Below, in pieces: positions 54,784 through 64,000 of a DNA stretch of 64,000 nucleotides. Numbering within the stretch: position 1 is the first letter of the stretch; the number at the start of each line of letters is the position of its first letter. This stretch comes from Rubrivivax sp. (GTDB lineage Bacteria; Pseudomonadota; Gammaproteobacteria; Burkholderiales; Burkholderiaceae_C). The stretch is taken from contig JAURZM010000015.1 in the NCBI GenBank assembly GCA_030653385.1, positions 1 to 64,000 on the forward strand. The letters run 5' to 3'. The position numbers and the translations under genes are program-made. The notes under the pieces were generated by a model. It made no database searches. It saw only the letters and a program-made list of their open reading frames with translations, and was not told the origin of the DNA.

Positions 54784-55188
54784 TCAGGGTGCGGGTGGAC
54801 GGGTTTCGACGACGACGAAGGATGCGGCGTAGTCGGTTTCGTCGGTGACGGTGACGTGGGCGACCCAGCCCTGGGCTTCGAACCAGGTCTTGAGTTCACC
54901 CGACAGCTGGATGTAGGGCTTGCCGCTGGGCTGGTTCAGGATCTCGCAGCCGCGCCAGGTCATCGGGCTGCGGATGCCCAGGCCGATGGCCTTGGAGAAG
55001 GCTTCCTTGGCGGAAAAACGCGTGGCCACGTAACGCAGGCCGCGGGCCGGCGTGCGGGCGCGGCGGGCATGGAAAACCTGCAGTTCGGCCGGGCCCAGCA
55101 CCCGTTCGGGGAAACGGTCGCCGCGGCGCTGCATCGTGGCTTCGATACGGCGGATGTCGCAGATGTCGGTGCCGATGCCGACGATCAT
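54784..55188 (-). CDS. acpS: Holo-[acyl-carrier-protein] synthase AcpS
   Basis: Transfers 4'-phosphopantetheine from CoA to acyl carrier protein. The 134 residues start [19 protein letters not shown], where the Asp binds magnesium. [20 protein letters not shown] holds the second metal Glu and the catalytic Lys. The end is [17 protein letters not shown]. Its start overlaps the pdxJ stop (ATGA), and it lies seven bases from nagZ. Confidence 0.96.
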   Translation of the reverse strand: MIVGIGTDICDIRRIEATMQRRGDRFPERVLGPAELQVFHARRARTPARGLRYVATRFSAKEAFSKAIGLGIRSPMTWRGCEILNQPSGKPYIQLSGELKTWFEAQGWVAHVTVTDETDYAASFVVVETRPPAP

Positions 55189-55979
55189 GCCGACGCCCCG
55201 GCACGCCGGATCTCGCGCTGGTAGGCGCGCACCGTTTCGGCCAGGCCCAGTTCCAGCGCGTCGGCAATCAGCGCATGGCCGATCGACACTTCCAGCACAC
55301 CCGGCACGGCGCGCAGGAAGTCGGCCAGGTTGTCGCGGTTGAGGTCGTGGCCCGCGTTCACGCCCAGGCCGGCGGCTTGTGCGGCTGCGGCGGCTGCAGC
55401 GAAGGCCTGCAGTTGCGCGGTTTGCGTGTCACCGCCGTGGGCCGCGGCGTAAGGTTCGGTGTAGAGCTCGACACGGTCGGCACCCACGGCACGCGCCAGC
55501 GCCATGGCCTGCGGGTCGGCGTCCATGAACAGGCTGACCCGCACGCCCAAGTCGTGGCACTCGGTGATCAGCGGGCGCAGGCGTTCGCCGTCGGCCGCCA
55601 GGTCCCAGCCATGGTCTGAGGTGAACTGGCCTTCGCCGTCGGGCACGAAGGTGGCCTGGTGCGGCCGCCACTCGCGGATGAAGCCCATCAGGTTCTGAAA
55701 GGGGTTGCCTTCGATGTTGTAGTCGGCCTGCGGCCAGGCCTTCATCAGCGCCGACAGCTCGTGCACGTCATGCGCGCGGATGTGCCGCTCGTCGGGCCGC
55801 GGGTGCACGGTGATGCCATCGGCACCCGCCTGCAAACACAGCGTGGCCGCTTGCATCACGCTGGGAATGCCCAGGTGGCGCGTGTTGCGCAACAGGGCCA
55901 CCTTGTTGACGTTGACCGACAGGGCCGTGCGGCCACGTTCGGAGCCACGTTCGGAATCAGGGGCGATGAGTGGATTCAT
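55185..55979 (-). CDS. pdxJ: Pyridoxine 5'-phosphate synthase PdxJ
   Basis: Condenses 3-amino-2-oxopropyl phosphate with deoxyxylulose 5-phosphate to form pyridoxine phosphate. The start [18 protein letters not shown] overlaps the recO stop; 264 residues with a TIM-barrel. Family motifs are [46 protein letters not shown] and [19 protein letters not shown]. The N-terminal SERGSERG duplication is unusual but harmless. Confidence 0.96.
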   Translation of the reverse strand: MNPLIAPDSERGSERGRTALSVNVNKVALLRNTRHLGIPSVMQAATLCLQAGADGITVHPRPDERHIRAHDVHELSALMKAWPQADYNIEGNPFQNLMGFIREWRPHQATFVPDGEGQFTSDHGWDLAADGERLRPLITECHDLGVRVSLFMDADPQAMALARAVGADRVELYTEPYAAAHGGDTQTAQLQAFAAAAAAAQAAGLGVNAGHDLNRDNLADFLRAVPGVLEVSIGHALIADALELGLAETVRAYQREIRRAGASA

Positions 55980-56815
55980 GGGGTGGCGACAGGCAAGGCC
56001 CGTGCGCTGTTGGCCAGCTTCTGCACACCCTGGCGCACCTGGGGCGTGCGCAAGGGCAAGTGGCCCAGATGATAGTGAAGCGTCTCGCGCAGTGGCACGC
56101 GCAAGGCCGCGGCCACGGGTCTGCAGGCGTGTTGCACGGCCTGTGCGCTGCCGTGCGAGAGGGCGGCTTCCAGCGTCACCCACTGCGCACCTGTCAGTCC
56201 TTGCGCGCTGCGCACCAGACCGGCTTCGGCTTGCAGTGTGTAGCGCGCGTCGGTTTGCACCGGCTCGGCGCTCAGCGTGGCCGTGGACAGCTCGGGCAGC
56301 ACACCCAGTTCGCGCAGCAGCATCAGCTCGAAGGCCCGCAGCGCCACGGCTTCGTCCACACCGCTGGCCAGTGAAGCGACGGTGTCGGCGTAGTTGTCGA
56401 AGAGTGTGGGGTGCGCGTCCTGGCGCGCCAGCAGCTTGAGCAGCAGCTCGTTCAGGTAGTAGCCGCCGAGCAGTGCGCTGGCCGGCATCAAGGGTCGGCC
56501 GCCGGCCCAGTCGGCACTGCGCAGGGTCAGGATCTCGGCCTGTTCGTCGACCGGGGTCTTGCCCAGCACCACGTGCAGTGGCTGAAAGGGCAGCAGCAGA
56601 GACCGGAAATTCGAGGTGGGCCGCTTGGCGCCTTTGGCTGCCAGCACGATGCGGCCGCGGTCGCGCGTGAACAGCTCGACGATCAGGCTGGTTTCGCTCC
56701 AGTCGTGGCTGTGCAGCACATAGGCCAGCAGCGGCGCATGGGGGCGTGCAGCGGCGGTCCGCGCCGAAGGCCGCGTCAACGACCGCGGTCTGGGGCCTTC
56801 TTCATTCGTAGCCAT
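55976..56815 (-). CDS. recO: DNA repair protein RecO
   Basis: Mediator that with RecR loads RecA onto SSB-coated single-stranded DNA. The 279 residues have an N-terminal OB fold ([35 protein letters not shown]), then a helical domain with [19 protein letters not shown] and [13 protein letters not shown]. The zinc cysteines found in some RecO proteins are not evident, which is common in proteobacteria. It overlaps era by 14 bases and pdxJ by four. Confidence 0.94.
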   Translation of the reverse strand: MATNEEGPRPRSLTRPSARTAAARPHAPLLAYVLHSHDWSETSLIVELFTRDRGRIVLAAKGAKRPTSNFRSLLLPFQPLHVVLGKTPVDEQAEILTLRSADWAGGRPLMPASALLGGYYLNELLLKLLARQDAHPTLFDNYADTVASLASGVDEAVALRAFELMLLRELGVLPELSTATLSAEPVQTDARYTLQAEAGLVRSAQGLTGAQWVTLEAALSHGSAQAVQHACRPVAAALRVPLRETLHYHLGHLPLRTPQVRQGVQKLANSARALPVATP

Positions 56816-57719
56816 AACTGCGCAGGTGGGCCTCGTCGTCGGCCCAGCCCGAGCGCACCTTGACCCACAGTTCGAGGAAGACCTTGGCTTCCCACAGGTG
56901 CTCCAGCTCCTGCCGCGCTTCGCTGCCGATGCGCTTCAGGCGTTCGCCACCGTCGCCGATGACCATGCCCTTGTGCGCGTCACGTTCGACCACGATGCTG
57001 GCGGCGATGCGGCGCAGGTTGCCCTCTTCTTCGAACTTGTCGATGACCACCGTGCAGCTGTAGGGCAGTTCGTCGCCAGTCAGCCGGAAGAGTTTTTCGC
57101 GGATCATCTCGCCGGCCATGAAACGTTCGCTGCGGTCGGTGAGCGCGTCTTCTTCGTACAGCCAGGGCTGCGCCGGCAGATAGGGCTCGACGATGCCCAG
57201 CAGGCGCTGCACGTCGGCTTCGCGTGTGGCCGACATGGGCACGTACTCGGCAAAGGCGTGACGCTCCTGCATCGTTTTCAGCCAGGGCAGCACGTCCTGG
57301 CGGCGAGTCAGCGTGTCCAGCTTGTTGGCCACCAGCAGCGCAGGCTTGCCTTCGGGCAGCAGCGCCAGCACCTTGGCGTCGGGCATGCCGAAGCGGCCGG
57401 CCTCGCAGACAAACAGCACCACGTCCACGTCGCTCAGCGATGACAGCACGGTGCGGTTGAGCGTGCGGTTCAAGGCCGCGCTGTGTTTCAGCTGGAAGCC
57501 GGGTGTGTCGACAAAAACAAACTGCGCCAGCCCCTGGGTGCGGATGCCGGTGATGCGGTGGCGCGTGGTCTGCGCCTTGTTGCTGGTGATGCTGATCTTC
57601 TGGCCCACCAGCGCGTTGAGCAGCGTGCTCTTGCCCACGTTCGGGCGGCCGACGATGGCGACCAGGCCGCAGCGTTGCGGTGTCTCCTCGCCTTCCGGGG
57701 CGGCTATGGCATCGGTCAT
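56802..57719 (-). CDS. era: GTPase Era
   Basis: Ribosome assembly GTPase binding 16S rRNA. The start [18 protein letters not shown] overlaps the rnc stop; 305 residues. G motifs are [36 protein letters not shown] and a SATRE near SAK. The C-terminal KH domain carries [20 protein letters not shown], the GxxG RNA-binding loop. The order lepB-rnc-era-recO is conserved. Confidence 0.97.
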   Translation of the reverse strand: MTDAIAAPEGEETPQRCGLVAIVGRPNVGKSTLLNALVGQKISITSNKAQTTRHRITGIRTQGLAQFVFVDTPGFQLKHSAALNRTLNRTVLSSLSDVDVVLFVCEAGRFGMPDAKVLALLPEGKPALLVANKLDTLTRRQDVLPWLKTMQERHAFAEYVPMSATREADVQRLLGIVEPYLPAQPWLYEEDALTDRSERFMAGEMIREKLFRLTGDELPYSCTVVIDKFEEEGNLRRIAASIVVERDAHKGMVIGDGGERLKRIGSEARQELEHLWEAKVFLELWVKVRSGWADDEAHLRSYGYE

Positions 57720-58420
57720 GAACGGAGGGGTCCGCCGGGTTGGTCGCTGGCCTTCAAGGCAGCCAACATGCGGCGTGCCGCTTCTTGTTCGGCGGTGCGC
57801 CGCGACTTGCCTTCGCCCAGTTCGGTCAGGCCCAGCGCAGCCACTGCACACTCAACCTCGAAGGTCTGTGCGTGTGCCTGGCCATGGGTTGCAGAGATGC
57901 GGTAGGCCGGCACTGCGATGCGCCTGGCCTGCAGCCATTCCTGCAGCTCGGTCTTGGCATCCTTGCTCCAGCTGTCGGCCTCGGTGGCCTGGATGATGTC
58001 GCCAAAGAGGCTTTGCACCATGCCCTTGGCGCTGGCGTAACCACCGTCCATGAAAACGGCACCGATCAGCGCCTCGACCGCATCGGCCAGGATCGACGGG
58101 CGCTGTGCGCCGCCGCCACGGGCTTCACCTTCGGACAAGCGCATCAGCTCTGGCAGGCCCAGCACCAGGGCCGCGCGATGCAGGCTGTCTTCACGCACCA
58201 GGTGCGCACGCACGCGGGTCAGGTCACCTTCGTCGCTGCCAGAAAAACGTTCGTACAGCAGTTCGGACACCGTCAAGCTGAGCACCGCGTCGCCCAGGAA
58301 TTCAAGCCGCTCGTTGTGGTCGGCACCGAAGCTGCGATGCGTGAGCGCACGCTGCAGCAGCGTGGCGCTGCCAAAACGGTGGCCCAGCCGGCGCTGCAGC
58401 GTGTCGAGTGGGGCGTCCAT
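57716..58420 (-). CDS. rnc: Ribonuclease III
   Basis: Double-strand-specific endoribonuclease for rRNA and mRNA processing. The 234 residues have the catalytic signature [20 protein letters not shown] at about 35-55, the second acidic site [16 protein letters not shown], and a dsRNA-binding domain from about 160 ([20 protein letters not shown] ... [15 protein letters not shown]). It overlaps era (ATGA). Confidence 0.97.
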   Translation of the reverse strand: MDAPLDTLQRRLGHRFGSATLLQRALTHRSFGADHNERLEFLGDAVLSLTVSELLYERFSGSDEGDLTRVRAHLVREDSLHRAALVLGLPELMRLSEGEARGGGAQRPSILADAVEALIGAVFMDGGYASAKGMVQSLFGDIIQATEADSWSKDAKTELQEWLQARRIAVPAYRISATHGQAHAQTFEVECAVAALGLTELGEGKSRRTAEQEAARRMLAALKASDQPGGPLRS

Positions 58421-58425
58421 CGGAC

Positions 58426-58800
58426 CTAGCGGGTGCGCCCTTCGTACTTGATCAGGATGAACACCGGGCCGTAGATGGGAATTTCCTTGTCGTAGGCAAA
58501 CCCCAACACGACACGGTCGTTTTCCTTGGTCACCGTCAAATCCTTGCCGGCGATGGCGGTGATCGAGTATTCAAGATCGCGCTGCTTGTCGAAGGCCTGG
58601 CGGGCTTCGGCCACGGTTGCGGGTTGCGCTTCCGCGATTTTCTCGACCGCGCGTTTGATGGTGGCGTATTCGTTGATGGTGGGCAGCACACGCACCGCCA
58701 CGTAGGCCAAAAAACCGATCGCCACGGCCCAGAACAACAGCCCGAAAAGCGTCATGCCGCGCTGTTGCGAGCGTGTTTTGCCAAAGGTGCCAGCGGTCAT
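58426..58800 (-). CDS. DUF4845 family membrane protein
   Basis: A 124-residue protein of unknown function, typical between lepB and rnc in betaproteobacteria. The start MTAGTFGKTRSQQRGMTLFG has AGAAGG upstream. One membrane helix (LFGLLFWAVAIGFLAYVAVR, about 18-37) follows a QRGMTLF segment that resembles a type IV pilin leader, as in the family. The soluble part is outside the membrane. It precedes rnc by five bases. Confidence 0.88.
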   Translation of the reverse strand: MTAGTFGKTRSQQRGMTLFGLLFWAVAIGFLAYVAVRVLPTINEYATIKRAVEKIAEAQPATVAEARQAFDKQRDLEYSITAIAGKDLTVTKENDRVVLGFAYDKEIPIYGPVFILIKYEGRTR

Positions 58801-58834
58801 GAAGCGCCTTCTGTCGTTGAGTGGGCGACCTGCT

Positions 58835-59814
58835 TCAGTGGAATGCACCGATGCGCCCGAGGTTGCCGAAGTTCATCCACACGAAAAATGCCTTGCCGAC
58901 GATATTCTCATCCGGCACAAAACCCCAGTATCGCGAGTCTTGCGAGTTGTCGCGGTTGTCACCCATCATGAAATAGTGACCTGCCGGCACCTTGCACACC
59001 ACGCCTTCGGGCGAGTAACGGCAGTTCTCGGCCATGGGGAAGTTCTTTGGTTCGGGCCCGAAGTAGGCCTGGCGGCGCGGGTTGACCAGGATGTCGTGCT
59101 CCCGCTCACCCAGTTTTTCGCTGAACTGCGGCTCGTAACGCAGGCTGTCGGCCTCGAAGAATTCGCCCTTGGCGACGATGGGCACGGGCTGACCATTGAT
59201 GCTGAGCTTCTGGTTCAGGTAGGCCACTTCGTCGCCGGGCAGGCCGACCACACGCTTGATGTAGTCCTGGCGCGGGTCGACCGGGTAGCGAAACACCATC
59301 ACGTCGCCACGCTGCACGGCGTTGTTGTCGATGATCTTTTTGTTGATCACCGGCAGTCGCACGCCGTAGTGGAATTTGTTGACCAGGATCAGGTCGCCCA
59401 CCAGCAGCGTCGGGATCATCGAGCCCGATGGGATCTTGAACGGTTCGAAGAGAAAGCTGCGCAACAGGAAGACGATCAGGATCACCGGGAACAGGCCGGC
59501 GGTCCAGTCCAGCCACCAGGGCTGCATCAACAGCTTTTCGCGCGCGGCGGCCACGTCGCCGTCGACCTTGTTGATGCCCTTGCTGGCCAGCTCGGCGCGG
59601 CGCGCCGCGTCTTGCCTTTCCAGTTCAGCCGCGGCCGCCACACGCGCCGGCGCGAACTTGAAGCGTTCGGCCAGCCAGAAGGCCAGCGTGGCCACGGTCA
59701 GCACAAACAGCAGCAGCGAGAAGTTGCCGGTCCAGAAACCCAGGAACCAGCCGCCCAGGTAGACGACCAGGACGGCGTACAGCGCCGCGGTGAGTGTGCT
59801 CATGGGGGTGTTCA

Positions 59815-59815
<1 letters not shown>
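58835..59815 (-). CDS. lepB: Signal peptidase I
   Basis: Inner-membrane serine-lysine protease cleaving signal peptides of exported proteins. The 326 residues have two N-terminal membrane segments (LYAVLVVYLGGWFLGFWTG; FSLLLFVLTVATLAFWLA) separated from a third near WWLDWTAGLFPVILIVFLLR. The catalytic Ser is in IPSGSMIPTLLVGD, the Lys in QDYIKRVVGLPGDEV, and box E is MMGDNRDNSQDSRYWGFVP. It is coupled to lepA by a TGATG overlap. Confidence 0.97.
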
Positions 59816-61623
<1,808 letters not shown>

Positions 61624-61743
61624 CGAGCGTGATTGCATCGCGGCGTTGCCGCTTGTGCGCGTGTTCAGCGACGGATGCCGCGTTCTGCGCGTTGGGCTGC
61701 GTGAGGGTGCGTCGGGTGGTGCCGCAAGCCTTCGCGTACAGCT

Positions 61744-61778
61744 AAAAAAAAGGCGCGTCCAAATGGGTGACGCGCCTT
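61744..61778 (-). terminator. Strong intrinsic terminator between degP and lepA
   Basis: AAGGCGCGTC (61750-61759) and GACGCGCCTT (61769-61778) form a perfect ten-base-pair stem with a nine-base loop. On the minus strand it is followed by eight T (61744-61751). It lies about 120 bases before lepA and 420 bases after degP, so it ends either the degP message, a short separate RNA, or an attenuated lepA leader. Confidence 0.85.
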
Positions 61779-61810
61779 CCAACAGAACGTTTGGCAACTG
61801 CTTGTTGGGC
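61744..61810 (-). ncRNA. Candidate small RNA or attenuated lepA leader
   Basis: On the minus strand a -10-like TAGAAT (61815-61820) lies about seven bases before a stretch of about 65 bases. It contains CCAACA...TGTTGG, a six-base-pair hairpin with an 18-base loop, followed at once by the strong terminator. The -35 is poor. Two hairpins ending in a T-run are the usual build of a small regulatory RNA, but this is inferred from structure alone. Confidence 0.35.
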
Positions 61811-61892
61811 GTTCATTCTAACCAAAAGAATCGGCCGGGAACCCGCGTCGTTGCTTGATTTCCGGCCGTTGCGGACAACCGACAGGCAGAAG

Positions 61893-61912
61893 TTATACAC
61901 AGATTATTCACA
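61893..61912 (+). promoter_or_regulatory. Pair of DnaA-box-like sites
   Basis: TTATACACA (61893-61901) and TTATTCACA (61904-61912) both fit the relaxed DnaA consensus TTWTNCACA, in the same orientation and 11 bases apart, one helical turn. They lie in an unusually A/T-rich patch. No other origin features are nearby. Confidence 0.3.
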
Positions 61913-62015
61913 AGCCGATAACCACTCGGCGATTGGCCATGTGAGTGACCACTCAGGGGTCCTGAGGCGGGTAAATCCAGCCCCATCAGCCACCATTCTA
62001 GACGGCTGCAGTCTG

Positions 62016-62036
62016 AATCCGGGCGTGGCCCGGATT
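62016..62036. repeat. Nine-base-pair inverted repeat downstream of degP
   Basis: AATCCGGGC and GCCCGGATT pair perfectly around GTG, about 165 bases after the degP stop. No T-run follows on either strand, so it may be an mRNA 3' structure. The rest of 61824-62200 shows a further imperfect stem (CGGCCGGGAA / TTTCCGGCCG around 61831-61867) and no gene that I can see. Confidence 0.5.
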
Positions 62037-62200
62037 GAAGTGAAAGGTCACTAACTTGGCTAACCGGTGCGGACGTGCTGTGCCCCAAACTGGACGGCTG
62101 CGGGCTCCCACGATGTGGAAAGACCCGCAGCGCGACTCAACTGAAACACACCCAGCGGGTGTGCGCGCTGCGCCACGGGGAGCGCAGCGCCACGGGGCTT

Positions 62201-63688
62201 TCAGCGGTTGGGACGGATCACGATGTAGTTGACCCACTCGCCGCGCCGCACCAGCACCGACACCGGCTTGGCCTTGTCACCCTTGTCGATCTTGGCCGCC
62301 AGCGCCGCAAACTGTTTGCCGTCGCTGACCTCGGCGTTGTCGATCGACAGGATCACGTCACCTTCACGCAAGCCCGCGCGGGCCGCCGCACCTTCGACTG
62401 CGTCCACACGCACGCCGCCACGCACACGCAACTCGCGTTTCTGCGCGTCGGTCAGGTCGGCCACCGTGACGCCCAGAGCGGTCTTGGCTGCAGCCTGCGG
62501 TGCGGCGCCCGGTTCGGCTGCGGCACGACGGGTGGGTCTTTCGGCTTCGAACTCGGCAATCGCGACGTTCAGGTCACGGGTGGCACCGCGGCGAAAAACC
62601 TGCAGCGTGGCGCGGGCGCCGGGCTTCAGGCCACCCACGATGCGCGGCAGGTCGCCGGCCTTCTCGACGGCCTTGCCATCGACCTTCACGATGATGTCGC
62701 CGGCTTCAACGCCGGCCTTCTCTGCCGGCTGGTCTTTTTCGACACCGGTGACCAGGGCACCGCGGGGAGCGCCCAGACCGATGGATTCGGCCACTTCCTT
62801 GGTCACGGCCCCGATCTGCACGCCGATGCGGCCACGGATCACACGCCCCGTGCTGCGCAGCTGCTCGGCTACCCGCGTGGCCTCGTCGATGGGAATGGCA
62901 AAGCTGATGCCCATGAAGCCACCGGAGCGGCTGTAGATCTGCGAGTTGATGCCCACCACCTCGCCGCGCAGGTTCAGCAGCGGGCCGCCGCTGTTGCCGG
63001 GGTTGATGGCCACATCGGTCTGGATGAAAGGCAGGTAGTCGCCGGTGTCGCGCTGCTTGGCGCTGACGATGCCGGCGGTGACGGTGTTTTCCAGGCCGAA
63101 GGGCGAGCCGATGGCCATCACCCATTCGCCCACCTTCAGGCGGTTCACGTCACCGATCTTCACGAAGGGCAGCCCGCTGGCCTCGACCTTGACGACGGCC
63201 ACGTCGGTGCGTTTGTCGGCGCCGATGATGCGGGCCTTCAGCTCACGCTTGTCGGTGAGCGTGACGATGACCTCTTCGGCCCCGTCCACCACGTGGGCGT
63301 TGGTCATGATGAAACCGTCGGCACTGAGGATGAAACCCGACCCCACGCCGCGCTGCTGCGGTTCGTCTTCATTGCCGCGTGGGTTGCCCCTGCGGTCAGG
63401 GCGGTTGGGCATGGGAATGCCGAAGCGCCGGAAGAACTCTTCGATGTTGGGGTCGATTTCGCCACCGCCGCCCACGCTGGCGCCTCCGCGCCTTTCAGTG
63501 GTGCGGATGTTGACGACGGTCGGGCTCACACGCTCGACGAGTTCGGTGAAGTCGGGCAGTTGCACGGTCTGCGCTTGCGCCTGGCGCGGCAACAGAAGCG
63601 GCGCCGCCAGGCCCAGCATGGCCAGGCTGAGTGCCACACGGGCGGCCCAGGAACGGGCAAGGGTTGTCTTGGAAGAGCAGTGCATCAT
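62201..63688 (-). CDS. degP: DegP/MucD-type periplasmic serine protease
   Basis: Envelope-stress protease and chaperone (Do family). The 495 residues have a signal peptide ending LLPRQAQA near residue 39, a Gly/Pro-rich loop (GNPRGNEDEPQQRG), then the trypsin-like domain with the triad His in MTNAHVVDGAEE, Asp in KRTDVAVVKVE and Ser in NPGNSGGPLLN. Two PDZ domains follow (about 275-375 and 395-490). It follows rseB, as in the rpoE-rseA-rseB-mucD operons of betaproteobacteria and pseudomonads, which suggests sigma-E control. Confidence 0.96.
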   Translation of the reverse strand: MMHCSSKTTLARSWAARVALSLAMLGLAAPLLLPRQAQAQTVQLPDFTELVERVSPTVVNIRTTERRGGASVGGGGEIDPNIEEFFRRFGIPMPNRPDRRGNPRGNEDEPQQRGVGSGFILSADGFIMTNAHVVDGAEEVIVTLTDKRELKARIIGADKRTDVAVVKVEASGLPFVKIGDVNRLKVGEWVMAIGSPFGLENTVTAGIVSAKQRDTGDYLPFIQTDVAINPGNSGGPLLNLRGEVVGINSQIYSRSGGFMGISFAIPIDEATRVAEQLRSTGRVIRGRIGVQIGAVTKEVAESIGLGAPRGALVTGVEKDQPAEKAGVEAGDIIVKVDGKAVEKAGDLPRIVGGLKPGARATLQVFRRGATRDLNVAIAEFEAERPTRRAAAEPGAAPQAAAKTALGVTVADLTDAQKRELRVRGGVRVDAVEGAAARAGLREGDVILSIDNAEVSDGKQFAALAAKIDKGDKAKPVSVLVRRGEWVNYIVIRPNR

Positions 63689-63753
63689 GCGTTGGACTCG
63701 GACTTTCTAAACAACGGATTGCGACACACGGGGCGCAGGCGCCCGGCGTCGCC

Positions 63754-64000
63754 TCAGGGCCGCCGTCGCTCGAAGGCAACGGCAAACAACTTCAGTGTGG
63801 CGGGCGGCGCATCGCCGACCACCGTGACCCAATGTTCACCTTGGCGCGCCATCACGGTGGCGGTAGCCCCTTGCTGGGCCTGGACTTCGGCCGTGTGGCG
63901 GTCGGGTCGGAAGGGTTCGACAAAAACCGAGACATGGCTCAGCCCGTCGGTGAAAACGGCTTGCAGCACGGACTCGCCGTCCCCGGCCGTCTCCATGCCG
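63754..64000 (-). CDS. rseB: Sigma-E factor regulatory protein RseB (MucB), C-terminal end
   Basis: Periplasmic regulator that binds the anti-sigma factor RseA and senses mislocalised lipoproteins. Only the last 80 or so residues are in the window: GDGESVLQAVFTDGLSHVSV, FVEPFRPDRH and HWVTVVGDAPPATLKLFA, which match the small C-terminal MucB/RseB domain. The gene continues past the window edge. It lies 65 bases upstream of degP. Confidence 0.9.
   Translation of the reverse strand, partial: GMETAGDGESVLQAVFTDGLSHVSVFVEPFRPDRHTAEVQAQQGATATVMARQGEHWVTVVGDAPPATLKLFAVAFERRRP

Noticed and set aside
61860..61930. Replication origin
   Set aside because: Only two DnaA-box-like sites are present, with no dnaA, dnaN, rpmH, parAB or long A/T-rich unwinding region.

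Overview
The window looks like the chromosome of a GC-rich betaproteobacterium of the order Burkholderiales, close to the Rubrivivax/Leptothrix/Comamonadaceae group. The evidence is the complete mraZ-to-ftsZ division and cell-wall cluster, the rseB-degP-lepA-lepB-rnc-era-recO-pdxJ-acpS-nagZ block typical of betaproteobacteria, the urtABCDE/ureABC...EFG urea genes, and dispersed palindromic elements whose core resembles AAGCTCGCT...CCCCCC. The genus cannot be fixed from the sequence alone.

Positions 1-16850 (minus strand) hold the division and cell-wall (dcw) cluster in the order mraZ, rsmH, ftsL, ftsI, murE, murF, mraY, murD, ftsW, murG, murC, ddl, ftsQ, ftsA, ftsZ, with ftsZ cut by the window edge. 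Most neighbours overlap by 1-11 bases, so the cluster reads as one translationally coupled transcript from a sigma70-like promoter before mraZ. murD carries an in-frame palindromic repeat.

Positions 17057-22107 hold small accessory genes: a DUF3237 protein, a small membrane protein, a periplasmic alpha-carbonic anhydrase, a Bcr/CflA exporter, a Tat-exported intradiol dioxygenase, the RNase P RNA gene and an unknown exported protein.

Positions 22245-38869 form a urea region. urtABCDE (minus) encodes a urea ABC importer. Then come a Sel1/SLT lytic transglycosylase, a LuxR-type response regulator and a hybrid histidine kinase fused to an NCS1-permease-like membrane domain and an eight-cysteine motif. 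Next are ureA, ureB and ureC. An antisense MazE/AbrB-Doc toxin-antitoxin pair separates ureC from ureE, ureF and ureG. No ureD was found in the window. A perfect dyad touching the urtA -35 is a candidate target for the response regulator. The permease-kinase/regulator pair beside the urea genes is the best candidate here for a poorly described system.

Positions 38975-45406 hold a Kbp-like BON/LysM protein, thymidine kinase flanked by inverted palindromic elements, a tightly overlapping operon (HAD phosphatase, Rieske protein, SppA peptidase, phosphatidylserine decarboxylase, EamA transporter) and an RluC-type pseudouridine synthase. This is divergent from rne (46021-49017), which has a leader of about 600 bases and an intrinsic terminator.

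Positions 49096-53644 look like a decaying catabolic cluster: a frameshifted TetR regulator, an intact FAD monooxygenase/CMD pair and a fumarylacetoacetate-hydrolase-family enzyme, with fragments of an amidohydrolase, a VOC protein and a 3-hydroxyisobutyrate-dehydrogenase-like protein.

Positions 53718-64000 (minus) hold the conserved envelope-stress and RNA/protein maturation block from partial rseB to nagZ. A strong terminator and candidate small RNA or leader lie between degP and lepA.
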